Below are positions 26,201 to 35,908 of a stretch of 64,000 nt of DNA, piece after piece. Positions within the stretch are counted from its first letter, which is position 1. Every line of letters begins with the position of its first letter. Source of the stretch: Clostridium ljungdahlii DSM 13528 (lineage in GTDB: Bacteria; Bacillota; Clostridia; Clostridiales; Clostridiaceae); assembly GCF_000143685.1 (NCBI RefSeq), contig NC_014328.1, positions 1,798,001 to 1,862,000 of the forward strand, written 5' to 3'. The notes beneath the pieces were generated by a model, which worked only from the letters and a program-made list of their open reading frames with translations, had not been told where the DNA came from and searched no databases. The position numbers and the translations under genes were made by a program.

Positions 26201-29200
26201 AACAAATGAATAGTTCTCCTAATATAGGAGATCCAAGGGTAGATGCTCCAATAAAAAATATGAATGCTAGTAAGTTAGATGATGTAAATAAAAAAATAAA
26301 AGAGCAGGAACAAGTATTATCTGATGCAGGAGTAGCTTTTAATAAAACCACTGGAGAGGTAATGGCTTTAACTGTTGCAGAAAGTAGAATAGAAACAAAT
26401 GGTGTGGTAGATAAAATTAAAGATACTACTCAAGCTGAAATAGACCACAAAGATGAAATTATAAAATTAGGAAATGAATATAACAATTTAGCTCAAATAC
26501 AGAAACCTAGCATAGATCAACAACAACAAATGAGTGATTTAGCACAAACTTTAAGTAATAATGTTTCTGGATTAACAACAGTAAAAGATAAAGATGGTAA
26601 TGTAACTATAAAAAATAATGGTTTATTAAATGCAGAAATATCTATATTAGGTGATGAAGGAGTCTCCGTAGATAAATTAAAGCAAATTAAATTAGATGCT
26701 GCGAAATCTAATGAACAAGTGCAAATTGGAGAAACTACTGTTACATACGAACAAGCTAAAGCAAGAGTTCAAATATTAAATGATGAAGCTAATGCTTGGA
26801 CTGGTGTTGCTAATATGTCTGAATTACCAGATTCTACAAGAAAGATGGCTCAGGGTTTTGCTAAAAATAGTAAACAGAAAGCTAATGATATACAAGCTTA
26901 TATAAATAATATTGATAATACTTATAATAAAGCCATGAGTGATACTACTTCATCAACACAAGCATTAACAGATGAAAACAATAATGGATATACTCCTAGC
27001 GAAGACGGAGCAACTTCATCTACTAAGAAAAATACAGAAGCACAGAAAGCACAGAAAGCAATAATAGATAAAGTAAAAGAAGCAACTAAAGAATATGAAA
27101 CAGAATTAAAAAATCTTGACAATATTGAATATAAATTAGAAGATAATTTGAAACATATGGATGAAACATCGGAAAAATATCGTCAAGGATTAAGAGAAGA
27201 AATAGATATATTAAAGCAAAAAGAAGGTTTTTTACAAAAAGGAATAAATTTAAATAATTCTAGTATGGGAGCATTAGGAGGATATGCTAGTGGAGCAGGT
27301 TCTCAATTAGGCGAAGAGGTAGCACAATTAGCAGAACAATATCAAGGCGTACCTTATGTTCGAGGTGGTGCAGATCCTTCAGGTTTTGATTGTTCAGGAT
27401 TAGTTCAATATGTATACTCACAACTTGGTATATCACTTCCTAGAACATCAGAAGAACAATTTACAGTAGGAACACCAGTAGATAAAGATAATTTACAACC
27501 TGGAGATTTAGTATTTTTTGAAGGTAGTTCTCCTGGACATGTCGCAATTTATACTGGAGGCGGAGATATTGTAGCGGCAACACATTCTGGAAGTGACGTA
27601 AAAGTAGAATCTTTAGATGATGTAGCTAATGCAGATGGATATAGTGGTGCTAGACGAATTGTTTCAGGAGGTTCTAGTAGTGAATCTTCTGTACCAAGTG
27701 AAATGACATATAAAGAAATTGTAGATGCAGCAGGTAGCAAATATGGTGTAGATCCTAACCTTATAGCAGCAGTAATAGAACAAGAAAGTTCATGGGAAGC
27801 TGACCAGAAAACTGGTGGTGCTGTAGGATTAATGCAACTTGAACCAGAAACAGCAGAATCTATGGGATTACCAAGAGATCAAAGAACAGATCCGTTAAAG
27901 AATGTAATGGCAGGAACTCAATATCTCGCTGGATTAATTAATAAGTATGGTGAAGAAAAAGGTGTAGCTCTTTATAACACTGGTGAATATGGTGGAGGAA
28001 ATTATGGATATGCTAATTCAGTAGAAAGTAAAAAATCTGCATATGCTAGTGGTAGTAAATCCATTCCAAATAGTAGTGCAGATGTTAGTGGAGATACTGA
28101 TGTACTATCTGAAATGGATGATTTAAATTCTAAAACAGCAGATTATCAAAAACAGTTAATAGATGCTCAAAGTAAAGTTTTTGATACATATACAAGAATT
28201 TATAATTCTCAATTAGATGAATTTAAATTACAGATAGATAATTATACTAAATTACAGGAATATAATAAGAATCAATACGATTTATTAAGGGAAACTGATT
28301 TTACTTCTGCTGATAAATATGCAAAAGCTGAATGGCAGGATGAAAATGATATTTATGGTGTGTTAACAAAAAAAGAAACATTTATTAAAGACCAACAGAA
28401 ACAAAATGTTTATGACGAAGCTACTCTTGCTAAAATGAAACAAGATTTATTAGATACTCAAGAACAAGAAGTAGAAACCATTAATAAATTACATGATGAA
28501 TTCACAGAATGGCAGGATAATGCTCTTACTGATGCTACTAAACACTATAAAGATCAATTAACTGAAATTCAAGCACAATTAGATTTAATAGATACTAAAG
28601 ATAAAAATAATTATCAAGATGAGCTAGAATTGAATAAACAAGAATTAGAACAGCAAGAAGAAATTAAAGCAAGAACTGAAGAAAGATTACAAGCAATAAA
28701 AGAATTAATTGATGCTGAAAAAAATGATACTACAAAACAAGTATTGATTGATGAATATAATAAAATAAATAATGAATTATTAGCTACTTCAAAAGAAATA
28801 GCTTCTATAAATAATAGCATTGATGAATTAAATCTTGAAAATAAATTAAAATCATATGTAGATGATATAAAATCTGTTAATGATGAACTTGATGTATTAA
28901 ATGATAAAACTGATTCTTCAAAAGCAAATGGAGAAACTATTGAAGATTTTGATAAAAAAATAGGTTATTATAATCAGATTAATGATGATTTACAGAAACA
29001 GATTGATCTTTATACACAACAAATTAAATTATGGCAAGATTTACGTAGTGAATTTGAAAAAGGTTCTGAATTATGGACGGAATATAATGATAAAGTTAAT
29101 GATGCCCAAGGAAAATTAACAGAGTTAGAAAAAAATAAAATTGATAATGCTAAGAAAACGGAAGAATTAACTGAAAATCAAGTTCTTGATATAGCTGAAA

Positions 29201-31566
29201 ATGCTATATATGGTGGTAAGACTCAACAAGAATTTGAAGATAATGCTAAAGCTAGAGAAAATGCCATTGATGAACAACTTAAATTAATGGATAAACAAGA
29301 ACAGAATCTTCAAGAACAAGAAACTAGGAATAAAAATTTACTTGATTTAGAAGAAGCTAGAGTTAAATTACAGGAAGACCAATCTAATAAAAATGTACAG
29401 GAACTTACTAAGGATAAAAATGGTAACTGGCAATTTACATATGTAGCTAATCAGGATACTGTTGATCAAGATGAAAAAGATATGCGTGATAAAATGCAAT
29501 CTAATAATGATTGGGAAAGACAAAATAAACAAAAACATGACCAAGATGCGTTGAATGATGAAAAAGAACAACTAGAAGAAGAAGTATCAATGCGACAAGA
29601 AGCTATGGAACGTATAAAAACTAATATTGAAAATAATTTTAATGACCAAAGAAATCTATTCACTACAGGTCAAACAGATATTGCTACAATCGTAGAAAAT
29701 AGTTTATCACAAATATCTAATTTATACAGTAGTACATTCCCTGAAATCACAAATATTATAACAGAAAATGTTGAAGCACAAATAGCCGAAATGAATAAAT
29801 TGAATCCTAATTTTGCTAATGTCCAAAATGCTATTACAGGAATTACTAATCCTCAAACACCAGCAGTTACACAACATGTAGTGTATGGAAGTGGAATTGA
29901 CATCGATAATGCAAAGCAAATGTTTGGTACTGATGGAATTACATATGTGAACATAGACAAAGATCATATGACAGATGAACAACGTAAAAAAATTAAATTA
30001 GGAGATAATGATTTACTTCTTGGTGGTGCAGGTGTTACTTATGGAATTACAGAAAATCAAAATGGCGGTTCTGGAACTAGATTATGGGGACAAGATAGAT
30101 ATGCTACAAATGAAAAGATGGCAAATTGGTCAGAAGAAAATCAAGAAACTAAGCATTTTGTATTTGCGGCAGGAGAAGATCTAATAAATGCAAAGGCAAT
30201 TTACGGTGATGCCTATACATATATACCTACAGATAGATGGACAGAAAAAGAATGGTCTGAATTACATACAAAAGCAGGAGATAAAGTAATAGGTTCACAA
30301 GATCGTACACCTGGATTAGTACTAAATGGTGCTACTCGTATATATGGACAAGATAGAAATGATACAGCAAATAAAATTGAAAATAATGCTTTAGATAAAG
30401 GTATTATTGATAAAAGAAATGTTTATGCTGGTGGAAAAGATTATGAAAGTGCTAAACAACTACTTGATAGTACATATTATAATCTTATAGATATATCTTC
30501 TAAGGATTTTGATGCTTCTAAAGTGAATTTAACTGGTGATGATTGGGTATTAGGAGGAGAAGCAGTAACTAGTTCACTTAACAATCAAATATCTCAGTCA
30601 AGAGCAAGAAGAATTTATGGACAGACCGCAGATGATACTAAAAAGGCATTAGAAAAAGCTAGAGATGATGATTTGGCAAATGTTCAAAAATATAATCAAA
30701 ATGTCACTAAAAATATAAAACAAAGCACTCAGAAACAAACAGTGTTAATACAGGATGCTCAAACTAAGGAAAGTTATTCAATTGAAGTTGGAGCAAATAC
30801 TAATTTAGATACAGTTATTGCAAGCATGGGTAATATTTATGATGTAACTAACGATGGCATGGGTAGAGTGGTTGTAACTGTAAATGACCATGTACAAGAG
30901 GCAATAGAATCATTTAATAAATTATTGGAGGCAGAGGCAGCAGCAGGAATTCAAGTTAGTTCATATACTCCAACAAAAATTGGGGATGTTGATACAAGAC
31001 CAGTTGAGTATGCCACAGGTGCAGATGCTAAGATTTTGGAAGTCCAATATGGTGAAACTATTAGAATTTTACCTGGTACTGGATTTAGCCGAAGACCTGG
31101 CTCAACGAGATATGATACTAATAGATTATATCAAGAAGATTTAGCAAGAAAAGGATATCTACCTATTCATGATGCAGGTGATTTATATAAATATGCAGAT
31201 GGAGGAAAGATTGATTATACTGGACTTGCAATAGTAGATGGAACTCCAAGTAAACCAGAAATGGTATTAAATTCAGATGATACATCTAAATATTTAGAAG
31301 CTTCAAAATTAATAAGAGATGTTGATTTAGATAAATCACTTAATGCATATCAATATATTCCAGATTTAATGCCGAATTTAATGAAATCTATACCTATGAA
31401 TAATTTAATAAAGAATAATTGTAATCAGCAACCTACACAAGTATCTAATACTTTTAAATTTGATAAAGTAGAGTTGCCGAATGTTACAGACGTTGAAAGT
31501 TTTGTAAAAGAATTAGGTAATTTTGGAGTAAGGCAATTTACTAGTAGTTATGTAAATGGTTATTAA
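23230..31566 (+). CDS. Giant tape measure protein with NlpC/P60, transglycosylase and CWB2-like regions
   Basis: At 2778 residues this is the longest gene here. Residues 1-500 are coiled coil. About 510-860 match the TP901-type tape measure core (NQDQVKGLTKQYTDLANQL). Hydrophobic segments lie near 840-930. About 1370-1470 is an NlpC/P60 peptidase (GFDCSGLVQYVYSQLG, C1388; GHVAIYTG, H1437). About 1500-1600 is a transglycosylase (VIEQESSW, E1519; AVGLMQLEPETA). About 2217-2475 carries three CWB2-like repeats (TRLWGQDRYATN, TRIYGQDRNDTANK, RRIYGQTADDTK). The C-terminus has the usual ADGG...GLAIVDG...PEMVLN box. It sets tail length and probably opens peptidoglycan during entry. The CWB2-like part is unusual. 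Confidence 0.9.
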   Translation: MADGLKIGWNQENLNQMIRQIEEMKNKVTENSVNISINKDSVLSQLDSMISGIKNMQEKASTPIDIQINTTKSQEELANIKGSFEDIANAYKNLGNASFSSINFDGNGMLKDFTIQLEQVNGLIDKVKYNAKDFVDGQNNMTPISFKVDNIKQINDIDKVIDKVENFKNKYNDAIRDLQGNGNVKESSIGEFQKQLDSLNTTNFKEKANEIKNTYNDLLNQQKQYTTELKQQEQLSNFVTVQKNKLNNTRSGYNGKLDTGSTQYLELEVTYGKLIEELNTYKKEGKALTTEETNDIKERINNFGREKNSILEVTNTIKQQENAVDGLKNKFGNIIPTSKINQIKEALQSLYKSNDLKGDSNAISQEIEKLKQLANEVQRVKGFGSNAGTFSGTGINMGSSLQDIEEFIQKTVSAKASIDNIKESMDSLGNKVKTVTYSVNEGNGVISKHKMTIDEDTSSLYNIATGLQNASSKNSSFSSSIGNAVKNLALYATGAGLAYEAINKIKDAIDNVNSVNKSQANLQMVTGMNQDQVKGLTKQYTDLANQLHVTQSQVLSSAENFLRAGHSVQESMGLIKATNIGAALSGQDAKDVADQLIAISNGFRMNTSNAKELNDVVSKLTVADNESATSFKEIATAMQGSSNMAQSVKVDFNHLLSYISTVSSVSRRNASSIGQSFVAQFARYQNVKGGQKFDAENQDLSNVERDLHKYADINLRSDSKTFKSYETVIDDLTKKWGKLDEVSRAAISKAMAGTTHAEDFQVLMNNMDKVNGMMKDLGNASGYAEKQYEKVFAKSTQARINDFKNSLTGLYQSMISSESINKGLNALTGFIKTLDTLATTSKGSGVALAGLAASMVLIITKGKAITGLFTQIGIVLSNFMIVASKAGVVAGLADTFNILATSIKGVTVALLTNPLTLTIAALGVATAVIIKHVEHQKELKEQTDGLRDSYVTLTQAMKDNDSASISSSSKNLKSSQEQLQNLIKQRNELQKQMNSSPNIGDPRVDAPIKNMNASKLDDVNKKIKEQEQVLSDAGVAFNKTTGEVMALTVAESRIETNGVVDKIKDTTQAEIDHKDEIIKLGNEYNNLAQIQKPSIDQQQQMSDLAQTLSNNVSGLTTVKDKDGNVTIKNNGLLNAEISILGDEGVSVDKLKQIKLDAAKSNEQVQIGETTVTYEQAKARVQILNDEANAWTGVANMSELPDSTRKMAQGFAKNSKQKANDIQAYINNIDNTYNKAMSDTTSSTQALTDENNNGYTPSEDGATSSTKKNTEAQKAQKAIIDKVKEATKEYETELKNLDNIEYKLEDNLKHMDETSEKYRQGLREEIDILKQKEGFLQKGINLNNSSMGALGGYASGAGSQLGEEVAQLAEQYQGVPYVRGGADPSGFDCSGLVQYVYSQLGISLPRTSEEQFTVGTPVDKDNLQPGDLVFFEGSSPGHVAIYTGGGDIVAATHSGSDVKVESLDDVANADGYSGARRIVSGGSSSESSVPSEMTYKEIVDAAGSKYGVDPNLIAAVIEQESSWEADQKTGGAVGLMQLEPETAESMGLPRDQRTDPLKNVMAGTQYLAGLINKYGEEKGVALYNTGEYGGGNYGYANSVESKKSAYASGSKSIPNSSADVSGDTDVLSEMDDLNSKTADYQKQLIDAQSKVFDTYTRIYNSQLDEFKLQIDNYTKLQEYNKNQYDLLRETDFTSADKYAKAEWQDENDIYGVLTKKETFIKDQQKQNVYDEATLAKMKQDLLDTQEQEVETINKLHDEFTEWQDNALTDATKHYKDQLTEIQAQLDLIDTKDKNNYQDELELNKQELEQQEEIKARTEERLQAIKELIDAEKNDTTKQVLIDEYNKINNELLATSKEIASINNSIDELNLENKLKSYVDDIKSVNDELDVLNDKTDSSKANGETIEDFDKKIGYYNQINDDLQKQIDLYTQQIKLWQDLRSEFEKGSELWTEYNDKVNDAQGKLTELEKNKIDNAKKTEELTENQVLDIAENAIYGGKTQQEFEDNAKARENAIDEQLKLMDKQEQNLQEQETRNKNLLDLEEARVKLQEDQSNKNVQELTKDKNGNWQFTYVANQDTVDQDEKDMRDKMQSNNDWERQNKQKHDQDALNDEKEQLEEEVSMRQEAMERIKTNIENNFNDQRNLFTTGQTDIATIVENSLSQISNLYSSTFPEITNIITENVEAQIAEMNKLNPNFANVQNAITGITNPQTPAVTQHVVYGSGIDIDNAKQMFGTDGITYVNIDKDHMTDEQRKKIKLGDNDLLLGGAGVTYGITENQNGGSGTRLWGQDRYATNEKMANWSEENQETKHFVFAAGEDLINAKAIYGDAYTYIPTDRWTEKEWSELHTKAGDKVIGSQDRTPGLVLNGATRIYGQDRNDTANKIENNALDKGIIDKRNVYAGGKDYESAKQLLDSTYYNLIDISSKDFDASKVNLTGDDWVLGGEAVTSSLNNQISQSRARRIYGQTADDTKKALEKARDDDLANVQKYNQNVTKNIKQSTQKQTVLIQDAQTKESYSIEVGANTNLDTVIASMGNIYDVTNDGMGRVVVTVNDHVQEAIESFNKLLEAEAAAGIQVSSYTPTKIGDVDTRPVEYATGADAKILEVQYGETIRILPGTGFSRRPGSTRYDTNRLYQEDLARKGYLPIHDAGDLYKYADGGKIDYTGLAIVDGTPSKPEMVLNSDDTSKYLEASKLIRDVDLDKSLNAYQYIPDLMPNLMKSIPMNNLIKNNCNQQPTQVSNTFKFDKVELPNVTDVESFVKELGNFGVRQFTSSYVNGY

Positions 31567-31568
31567 TC

Positions 31569-31604
31569 AATAAGGAGAGTTGAAATATACTCTCCTTATT
31601 ATTA
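31569..31604 (+). terminator. Terminator after the tape measure gene
   Basis: AATAAGGAGAGT pairs perfectly with ACTCTCCTTATT (31589-31600); the following sequence is only moderately T-rich. Confidence 0.7.
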
Positions 31605-31637
31605 TTTGGATTTTTAAGAAAGGAGTAATTAATACAT

Positions 31638-32039
31638 ATGAAAAAGACTGTAAATAATGATATAAAAAAAATAATAAAATCTAATGTAAATAAAATATGT
31701 TATTTTGTTAAATGGTATGTGGACTCAGATAGAAGTGAAAAAAGTTATAATGATGAGATAAAAGGTATGACACAAGTTGAATATGATACTGCTATGAATG
31801 ATTGGCTTGAGAGAGAAGATGTACAGGAAGCAATTAAAGCATATTTAAATCAAGTTAAAAATTTGAAAATGTTTGATATATATAATGCAATGTATAATAA
31901 GGCAGTAAAAAAGGGCGATGTAAATTCTGCTAAATGGTGTGAACAATTTTTTAAATCTGATTTCTTTAAAAATGGGGAAGATGAGGTTAATGAATATCTT
32001 AGTGGAATTAATATACCTGGATTGCAGGGTGATAACTAA
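31638..32039 (+). CDS. Terminase small subunit (probable)
   Basis: This 133-residue helical protein precedes and overlaps the large terminase gene by one base (TAATG). Its C-terminal part (AMYNKAVKKGDVNSAKWCEQ, then FFKSDFF) resembles the helix found in many Firmicute TerS proteins. TerS binds the packaging site and loads the motor. GAAAGGAGTAA lies before the ATG. The assignment rests mainly on position and this segment. Confidence 0.7.
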   Translation: MKKTVNNDIKKIIKSNVNKICYFVKWYVDSDRSEKSYNDEIKGMTQVEYDTAMNDWLEREDVQEAIKAYLNQVKNLKMFDIYNAMYNKAVKKGDVNSAKWCEQFFKSDFFKNGEDEVNEYLSGINIPGLQGDN

Positions 32040-33604
32040 TGTCATTAAGTATAGAAAATGCTAAGAAATTAAAATATTTGTGGCAGGATGGACACGAAAT
32101 TAAATGGATAGGAGCATTTATTAAAATAGTTAATAAAGATACAAAATTAGTACCTTTTATATTTACACCAGAGCAAAAAGAATTTGTTGAAGGATTAAAT
32201 AAATTTAATATTGTACTTAAAAGTAGGCAATTAGGACTATCTGTATGTACAGTTGCTTTATCTATAAGACAATGTATTGTATATCCTAATAGTTGTTGCT
32301 TATTGGTTAGTCATGACCAGAAGAGTTGCAATACTATTTTTGATAAATTAAAGCAGCAGTTTAATTCACTACCTGATTGGCTCAGACCTCGAACAATTGC
32401 TAACAATAGACAGGAAATTAAAATGACAAATGGTAGTAAGATTACTTGTGTATGTGCAGGTAATAAAGATGTAGCAAGAGGTGATACATTGCATTTAGTA
32501 CATTTATCAGAATTTGCATTTTGGAAAATGTCTAAGAAACAATTAAATAGTATTACTCAAGCACTTGCACCCGATGGAAAATTAATAATTGAGTCCACCG
32601 CAAATGGTTTAAACTATTTCCATGATCTATATTTCCAAGCAAAAAACAATGAAAATTCTTATAAATCATTCTTCTTTAATTGGATTGATGGTAGTACATT
32701 ATTCAAAAAAGATTATGTAAATAGTGTCGAAATATATAAAGCAAAACATAATAATAAAATACTTACTAAAGAAGAATTAGATGATGAAGAATTGGAATTA
32801 ACTAGATTAGGTGCTAGTATGGAACAATTAATGTGGAGAAGATTAAAAGTTGCTAGTAGTGGATTAGATGCTTTTCATCAGGAATATCCTTCTACAGATA
32901 TAGAAGCATTCATAAACACAGGAGCAAACATATTCAACAATAAAAGAATTACAGATGTGCAAAGAAGTATTCCAAAGAATAATTACATAAAGAAAGATAA
33001 TTTGATTGACTTGCCAGTATTATTGAAAAAATATTATGGTAAGTCATTTTTTATTTATAAGACAAAAAAAGTAGGAGAACGTTATTTTATTGGAGTAGAT
33101 ATGTCTGAAGGTGTTGGACAAGATTTTAGCGTATGTGAAGTATTCTCCCAAGATGGCGAACAGGTAGCAGAGTTTTATAATAATAAGATTAAACCTTATC
33201 AAATGGCAGAAATAATTGATACATTAGGTCATTACTATAATAAAGCAATATTAAATGTTGAAAGAGCCAGTGGTGGTAATAGTGTTATTGAAAGATTGAG
33301 ATATACTTTCAAATATCAAAGAATATACAAACAAAAATTATTTGATGAAAATAATAAGATGATAACCAGATTGGGATTTGATACAAACGCTAAAAGTAAG
33401 GGAATTATTATAAATGATTTTGTTGAAAATTTTGATACTGGAGCAATACAAATTAATTCAGTAAGATTACTTCAAGAAATGCAGGTTTTTGAAATAAGTG
33501 ATAGTGGTTCTATGGGTGCAGTTAGTGGCCAGCATGATGATAGTGTAATGGCTACAGCACTTGCATTATATATCATAAAGCATGGAATAAATTATAAATG
33601 GTAG
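32039..33604 (+). CDS. terL: Terminase large subunit
   Basis: The DNA-packaging motor and nuclease, 521 residues. A Walker A-type segment (VLKSRQLGLS, residue about 58) and Walker B (LHLVHLSEFAFW, about 150) form the ATPase. IIESTANG is the coupling motif. The RNase H-like nuclease begins FIGVDMSEGVGQDFSV (about 350) and ends SGQHDDSVMATALA, with the acidic residues expected. Length is normal. It is coupled to TerS and followed 15 bp later by the portal gene. Confidence 0.93.
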   Translation: MSLSIENAKKLKYLWQDGHEIKWIGAFIKIVNKDTKLVPFIFTPEQKEFVEGLNKFNIVLKSRQLGLSVCTVALSIRQCIVYPNSCCLLVSHDQKSCNTIFDKLKQQFNSLPDWLRPRTIANNRQEIKMTNGSKITCVCAGNKDVARGDTLHLVHLSEFAFWKMSKKQLNSITQALAPDGKLIIESTANGLNYFHDLYFQAKNNENSYKSFFFNWIDGSTLFKKDYVNSVEIYKAKHNNKILTKEELDDEELELTRLGASMEQLMWRRLKVASSGLDAFHQEYPSTDIEAFINTGANIFNNKRITDVQRSIPKNNYIKKDNLIDLPVLLKKYYGKSFFIYKTKKVGERYFIGVDMSEGVGQDFSVCEVFSQDGEQVAEFYNNKIKPYQMAEIIDTLGHYYNKAILNVERASGGNSVIERLRYTFKYQRIYKQKLFDENNKMITRLGFDTNAKSKGIIINDFVENFDTGAIQINSVRLLQEMQVFEISDSGSMGAVSGQHDDSVMATALALYIIKHGINYKW

Positions 33605-33618
33605 AAAGGATTGATTAA

Positions 33619-34965
33619 ATGGATATAAATGAATATATTAATAAAGTATATAGTGGTGATCCTGAATGGTTTGTTCAAGAAGTGAATCAAGGATTTCATT
33701 TAAATAGAATTAGTAGAGTAATAAGCAATAAAGAATATCTTCATGGAGTACATAGAATACTACAGAAAAAGGATATGCAGTATAAAGGCAAGGAATATAA
33801 GACAAAGAAATTAATTATACAGGAAGCAAAAACAATATTAAACTTTCATAGTACATATTTATTAGGAAAACCACTAAGTTTGACTGGATCAGAAAATAAA
33901 GTAAGTGAATATCAAAACATATATAGGAAAGGTAATTATAATCAAATAGATTATAATATTATAGATAATATAGGCAAGTATGGAGATGCTTACGAATACG
34001 TGTATCTTGATGGTAATAAGAATATAGTATCTAAGATTATTGATAGTGCTGACGGTTATCCAGTAATTACTGAGACAAATAACTATGTTGCTTTTATAGA
34101 GAACTGGACTGTAAATGCTATTGATTACTATAATATATATTATCCAGATAGAGTTGATTCATATACTAATGAAAATGAAGGCATTAATCTAATATCAAGT
34201 AGTCCTAATCTATCTGGACTACCTATACATTATCATAATAAAAATGATTGGAATATTAACTATGGAGAATCTCTATTATATGATATATTGCCTATTCTTG
34301 ATGAAATAGAGGACTTATTATCTAAGTTAGGTGATAGTATATATACATTGTCATTAAGTCCTATACCAGTAATTACAGGACAACAAATAGAAGGTACAAT
34401 TGATAAGGACGCAGTAGGTTATTCTATTTCACTTGAAAATGGTAGTGACATGAAATATGTAAATGCTACTATGGATTATAATACCATTAAAATGTATTTA
34501 GATAAGTTAGAGCAGAAACTCAATTTTGTAGCACATATGCCAAGCATTGCAACTGGTGGTAATGGTAATATATCTAATGTATCGGAAGTTAGTTTACAGA
34601 TACTATATCAATTGGCTGACGTATATGCAATGGTGAATGAACAATGTATAAGGGCAGGATTAATCCAAAGGTTTGATATGATAGATAAGTTACTATCATT
34701 AAAAGGAGTAACATTCAGTGATGATGAATATATTGATGTAGAATTTAATTATAGTAGACCTGTTAATGCTAGTGACTTACTAGATCAATTAAATAAGCAA
34801 TATGATATGGGTGCTATATCAAAGAAAACTATTATTGAGAAATCTCCTATAACAACTGACGTTACGCAAGAATTAGACAGATTGAAAGAAGAAGGGGAAA
34901 GTGATAATATAAATAGTAAGGATATTGTTAATGAGGACACTACTAACAAGGATATTTCTATGTAG
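33619..34965 (+). CDS. Portal protein (SPP1 gp6-like)
   Basis: This 448-residue protein has the order and motifs of SPP1-type portals: HSTYLLGKPLSLTGSE near residue 80, IGKYGDAYEYVYLDGNKNIV, the stem/clip region with LLYDILPILDEIEDLLSKL (about 220), and the C-terminal VEFNYSRPVNASDLLDQL. Portals form the dodecameric DNA channel of the head. AGAAAGGATTG precedes the ATG. The C-terminal 30 residues are polar and probably disordered. Confidence 0.92.
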   Translation: MDINEYINKVYSGDPEWFVQEVNQGFHLNRISRVISNKEYLHGVHRILQKKDMQYKGKEYKTKKLIIQEAKTILNFHSTYLLGKPLSLTGSENKVSEYQNIYRKGNYNQIDYNIIDNIGKYGDAYEYVYLDGNKNIVSKIIDSADGYPVITETNNYVAFIENWTVNAIDYYNIYYPDRVDSYTNENEGINLISSSPNLSGLPIHYHNKNDWNINYGESLLYDILPILDEIEDLLSKLGDSIYTLSLSPIPVITGQQIEGTIDKDAVGYSISLENGSDMKYVNATMDYNTIKMYLDKLEQKLNFVAHMPSIATGGNGNISNVSEVSLQILYQLADVYAMVNEQCIRAGLIQRFDMIDKLLSLKGVTFSDDEYIDVEFNYSRPVNASDLLDQLNKQYDMGAISKKTIIEKSPITTDVTQELDRLKEEGESDNINSKDIVNEDTTNKDISM

Positions 34966-35030
34966 AATATTACTACTAAGTGTGCAGTAATTCCTTATGA
35001 TATAAGTAAAGGTATTGTAATTTAGTAATG

Positions 35031-35087
35031 GTATAAAAGTGGTTAACATAATATGAAATTAAACTGACTAGTCAGTCAACTTTTTTA
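35031..35087 (+). terminator. Terminator after the portal gene
   Basis: AAAAGTGGTTAAC pairs loosely with GTCAACTTTTTT. Within it lies the perfect 14-bp palindrome ACTGACTAGTCAGT, and six Ts follow. Confidence 0.65.
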
Positions 35088-35770
35088 TGCACTCGCTGTT
35101 ATGGCAAGATTACAATTTTTGAAGTGAAAAATCTATCAAAAAAATTTTAAAATTTAAAAATTTCAGACAATATATAGAAATCAAGTGAGTAAATTTCATT
35201 ATATATTAATTAACAATAATTATTAGTTATACAATACTGAATACATATGCAATAATAATGCAATTATATGCAATAACAAATATTAACATAAAATGTATAT
35301 ATGCACTGATATACATAGTTTCCTGTATAAATATACTGAATAAATGTAAATGATAATACATAATTTACGAAACAAAAAAGCGAAGTTAGCGTTATAATAG
35401 TAATATCAACGGTTAGAAGGTATTTTAAGATACTTCGCTAACTACTACTAAATATCTATTTAGCGAAGTTGATGTATCAATTGAATTATATTATCATTTA
35501 GAAAATGTATAAAATTTCATAGAATATTGTATAAAATATTTTGATAGAAGAGCATAGAGATATGCTTTTTATTGTTTTTTGAAGGAAAATTGCATTGAAA
35601 ATCACCCAATGACTCTAAATTTAAAAAAATCGTTGCAGTTAGTACAATTTTTACCCACAGAAAAATTTGACTTTTATAAGTGTAGATTATAAATATAAAA
35701 TACCTTCAAACGGGTTAATGGGGTACGTTTGAGAGTATTTTATATTCTAAATATTATTACCTATTATAGA
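35088..35770 (+). other. Structured, gene-free stretch with competing stems and repeats
   Basis: No credible gene lies here. Repeats of ATGCAATAA/ATGCAATTA occur at 35247-35275. AGTTAGCG (35384-35391) and TTAGCGAAGT (35460-35469) can each pair with the same middle strand ACTTCGCTAACT (35432-35443), giving mutually exclusive hairpins. AGCATA-gaga-TATGCT plus T-rich sequence (35551-35576) looks like a terminator. ATACCTTCAAACG pairs with CGTTTGAGAGTAT (35699-35740), another terminator-like hairpin. One or two small RNAs are likely. Confidence 0.45.
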
Positions 35771-35774
35771 TATT

Positions 35775-35836
35775 TGGGGAAATAAATTAATATAATAGAA
35801 TATTTTAGCAGGAATTTATTATATTCTGTAGAATAT
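35775..35836 (+). promoter_or_regulatory. Tandem sigma-H-type promoters for the zinc-ribbon membrane protein
   Basis: The nearer site is perfect: GCAGGAATT (35808-35816), 11 bases, GTAGAATAT (35828-35836). A weaker one lies just upstream: TGGGGAAAT (35775-35783), 11 bases, ATAGAATAT (35795-35803). Downstream sequence shares 32 of 36 bases with the 20031 promoter region. Confidence 0.78.
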
Positions 35837-35908
35837 TGATATTATGTGAATAAATTGTGAATGACTACATTATTTAAGAAGTATTATAGAACATAAGGGG
35901 ATGCTATT

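Noticed and set aside
34962..34972. Fifth sigma-H-type promoter at the portal stop codon (TGTAGAATATT)
   Set aside because: The -10 matches, but the only AGGA-type -35 lies 6 bases away instead of 11-12.
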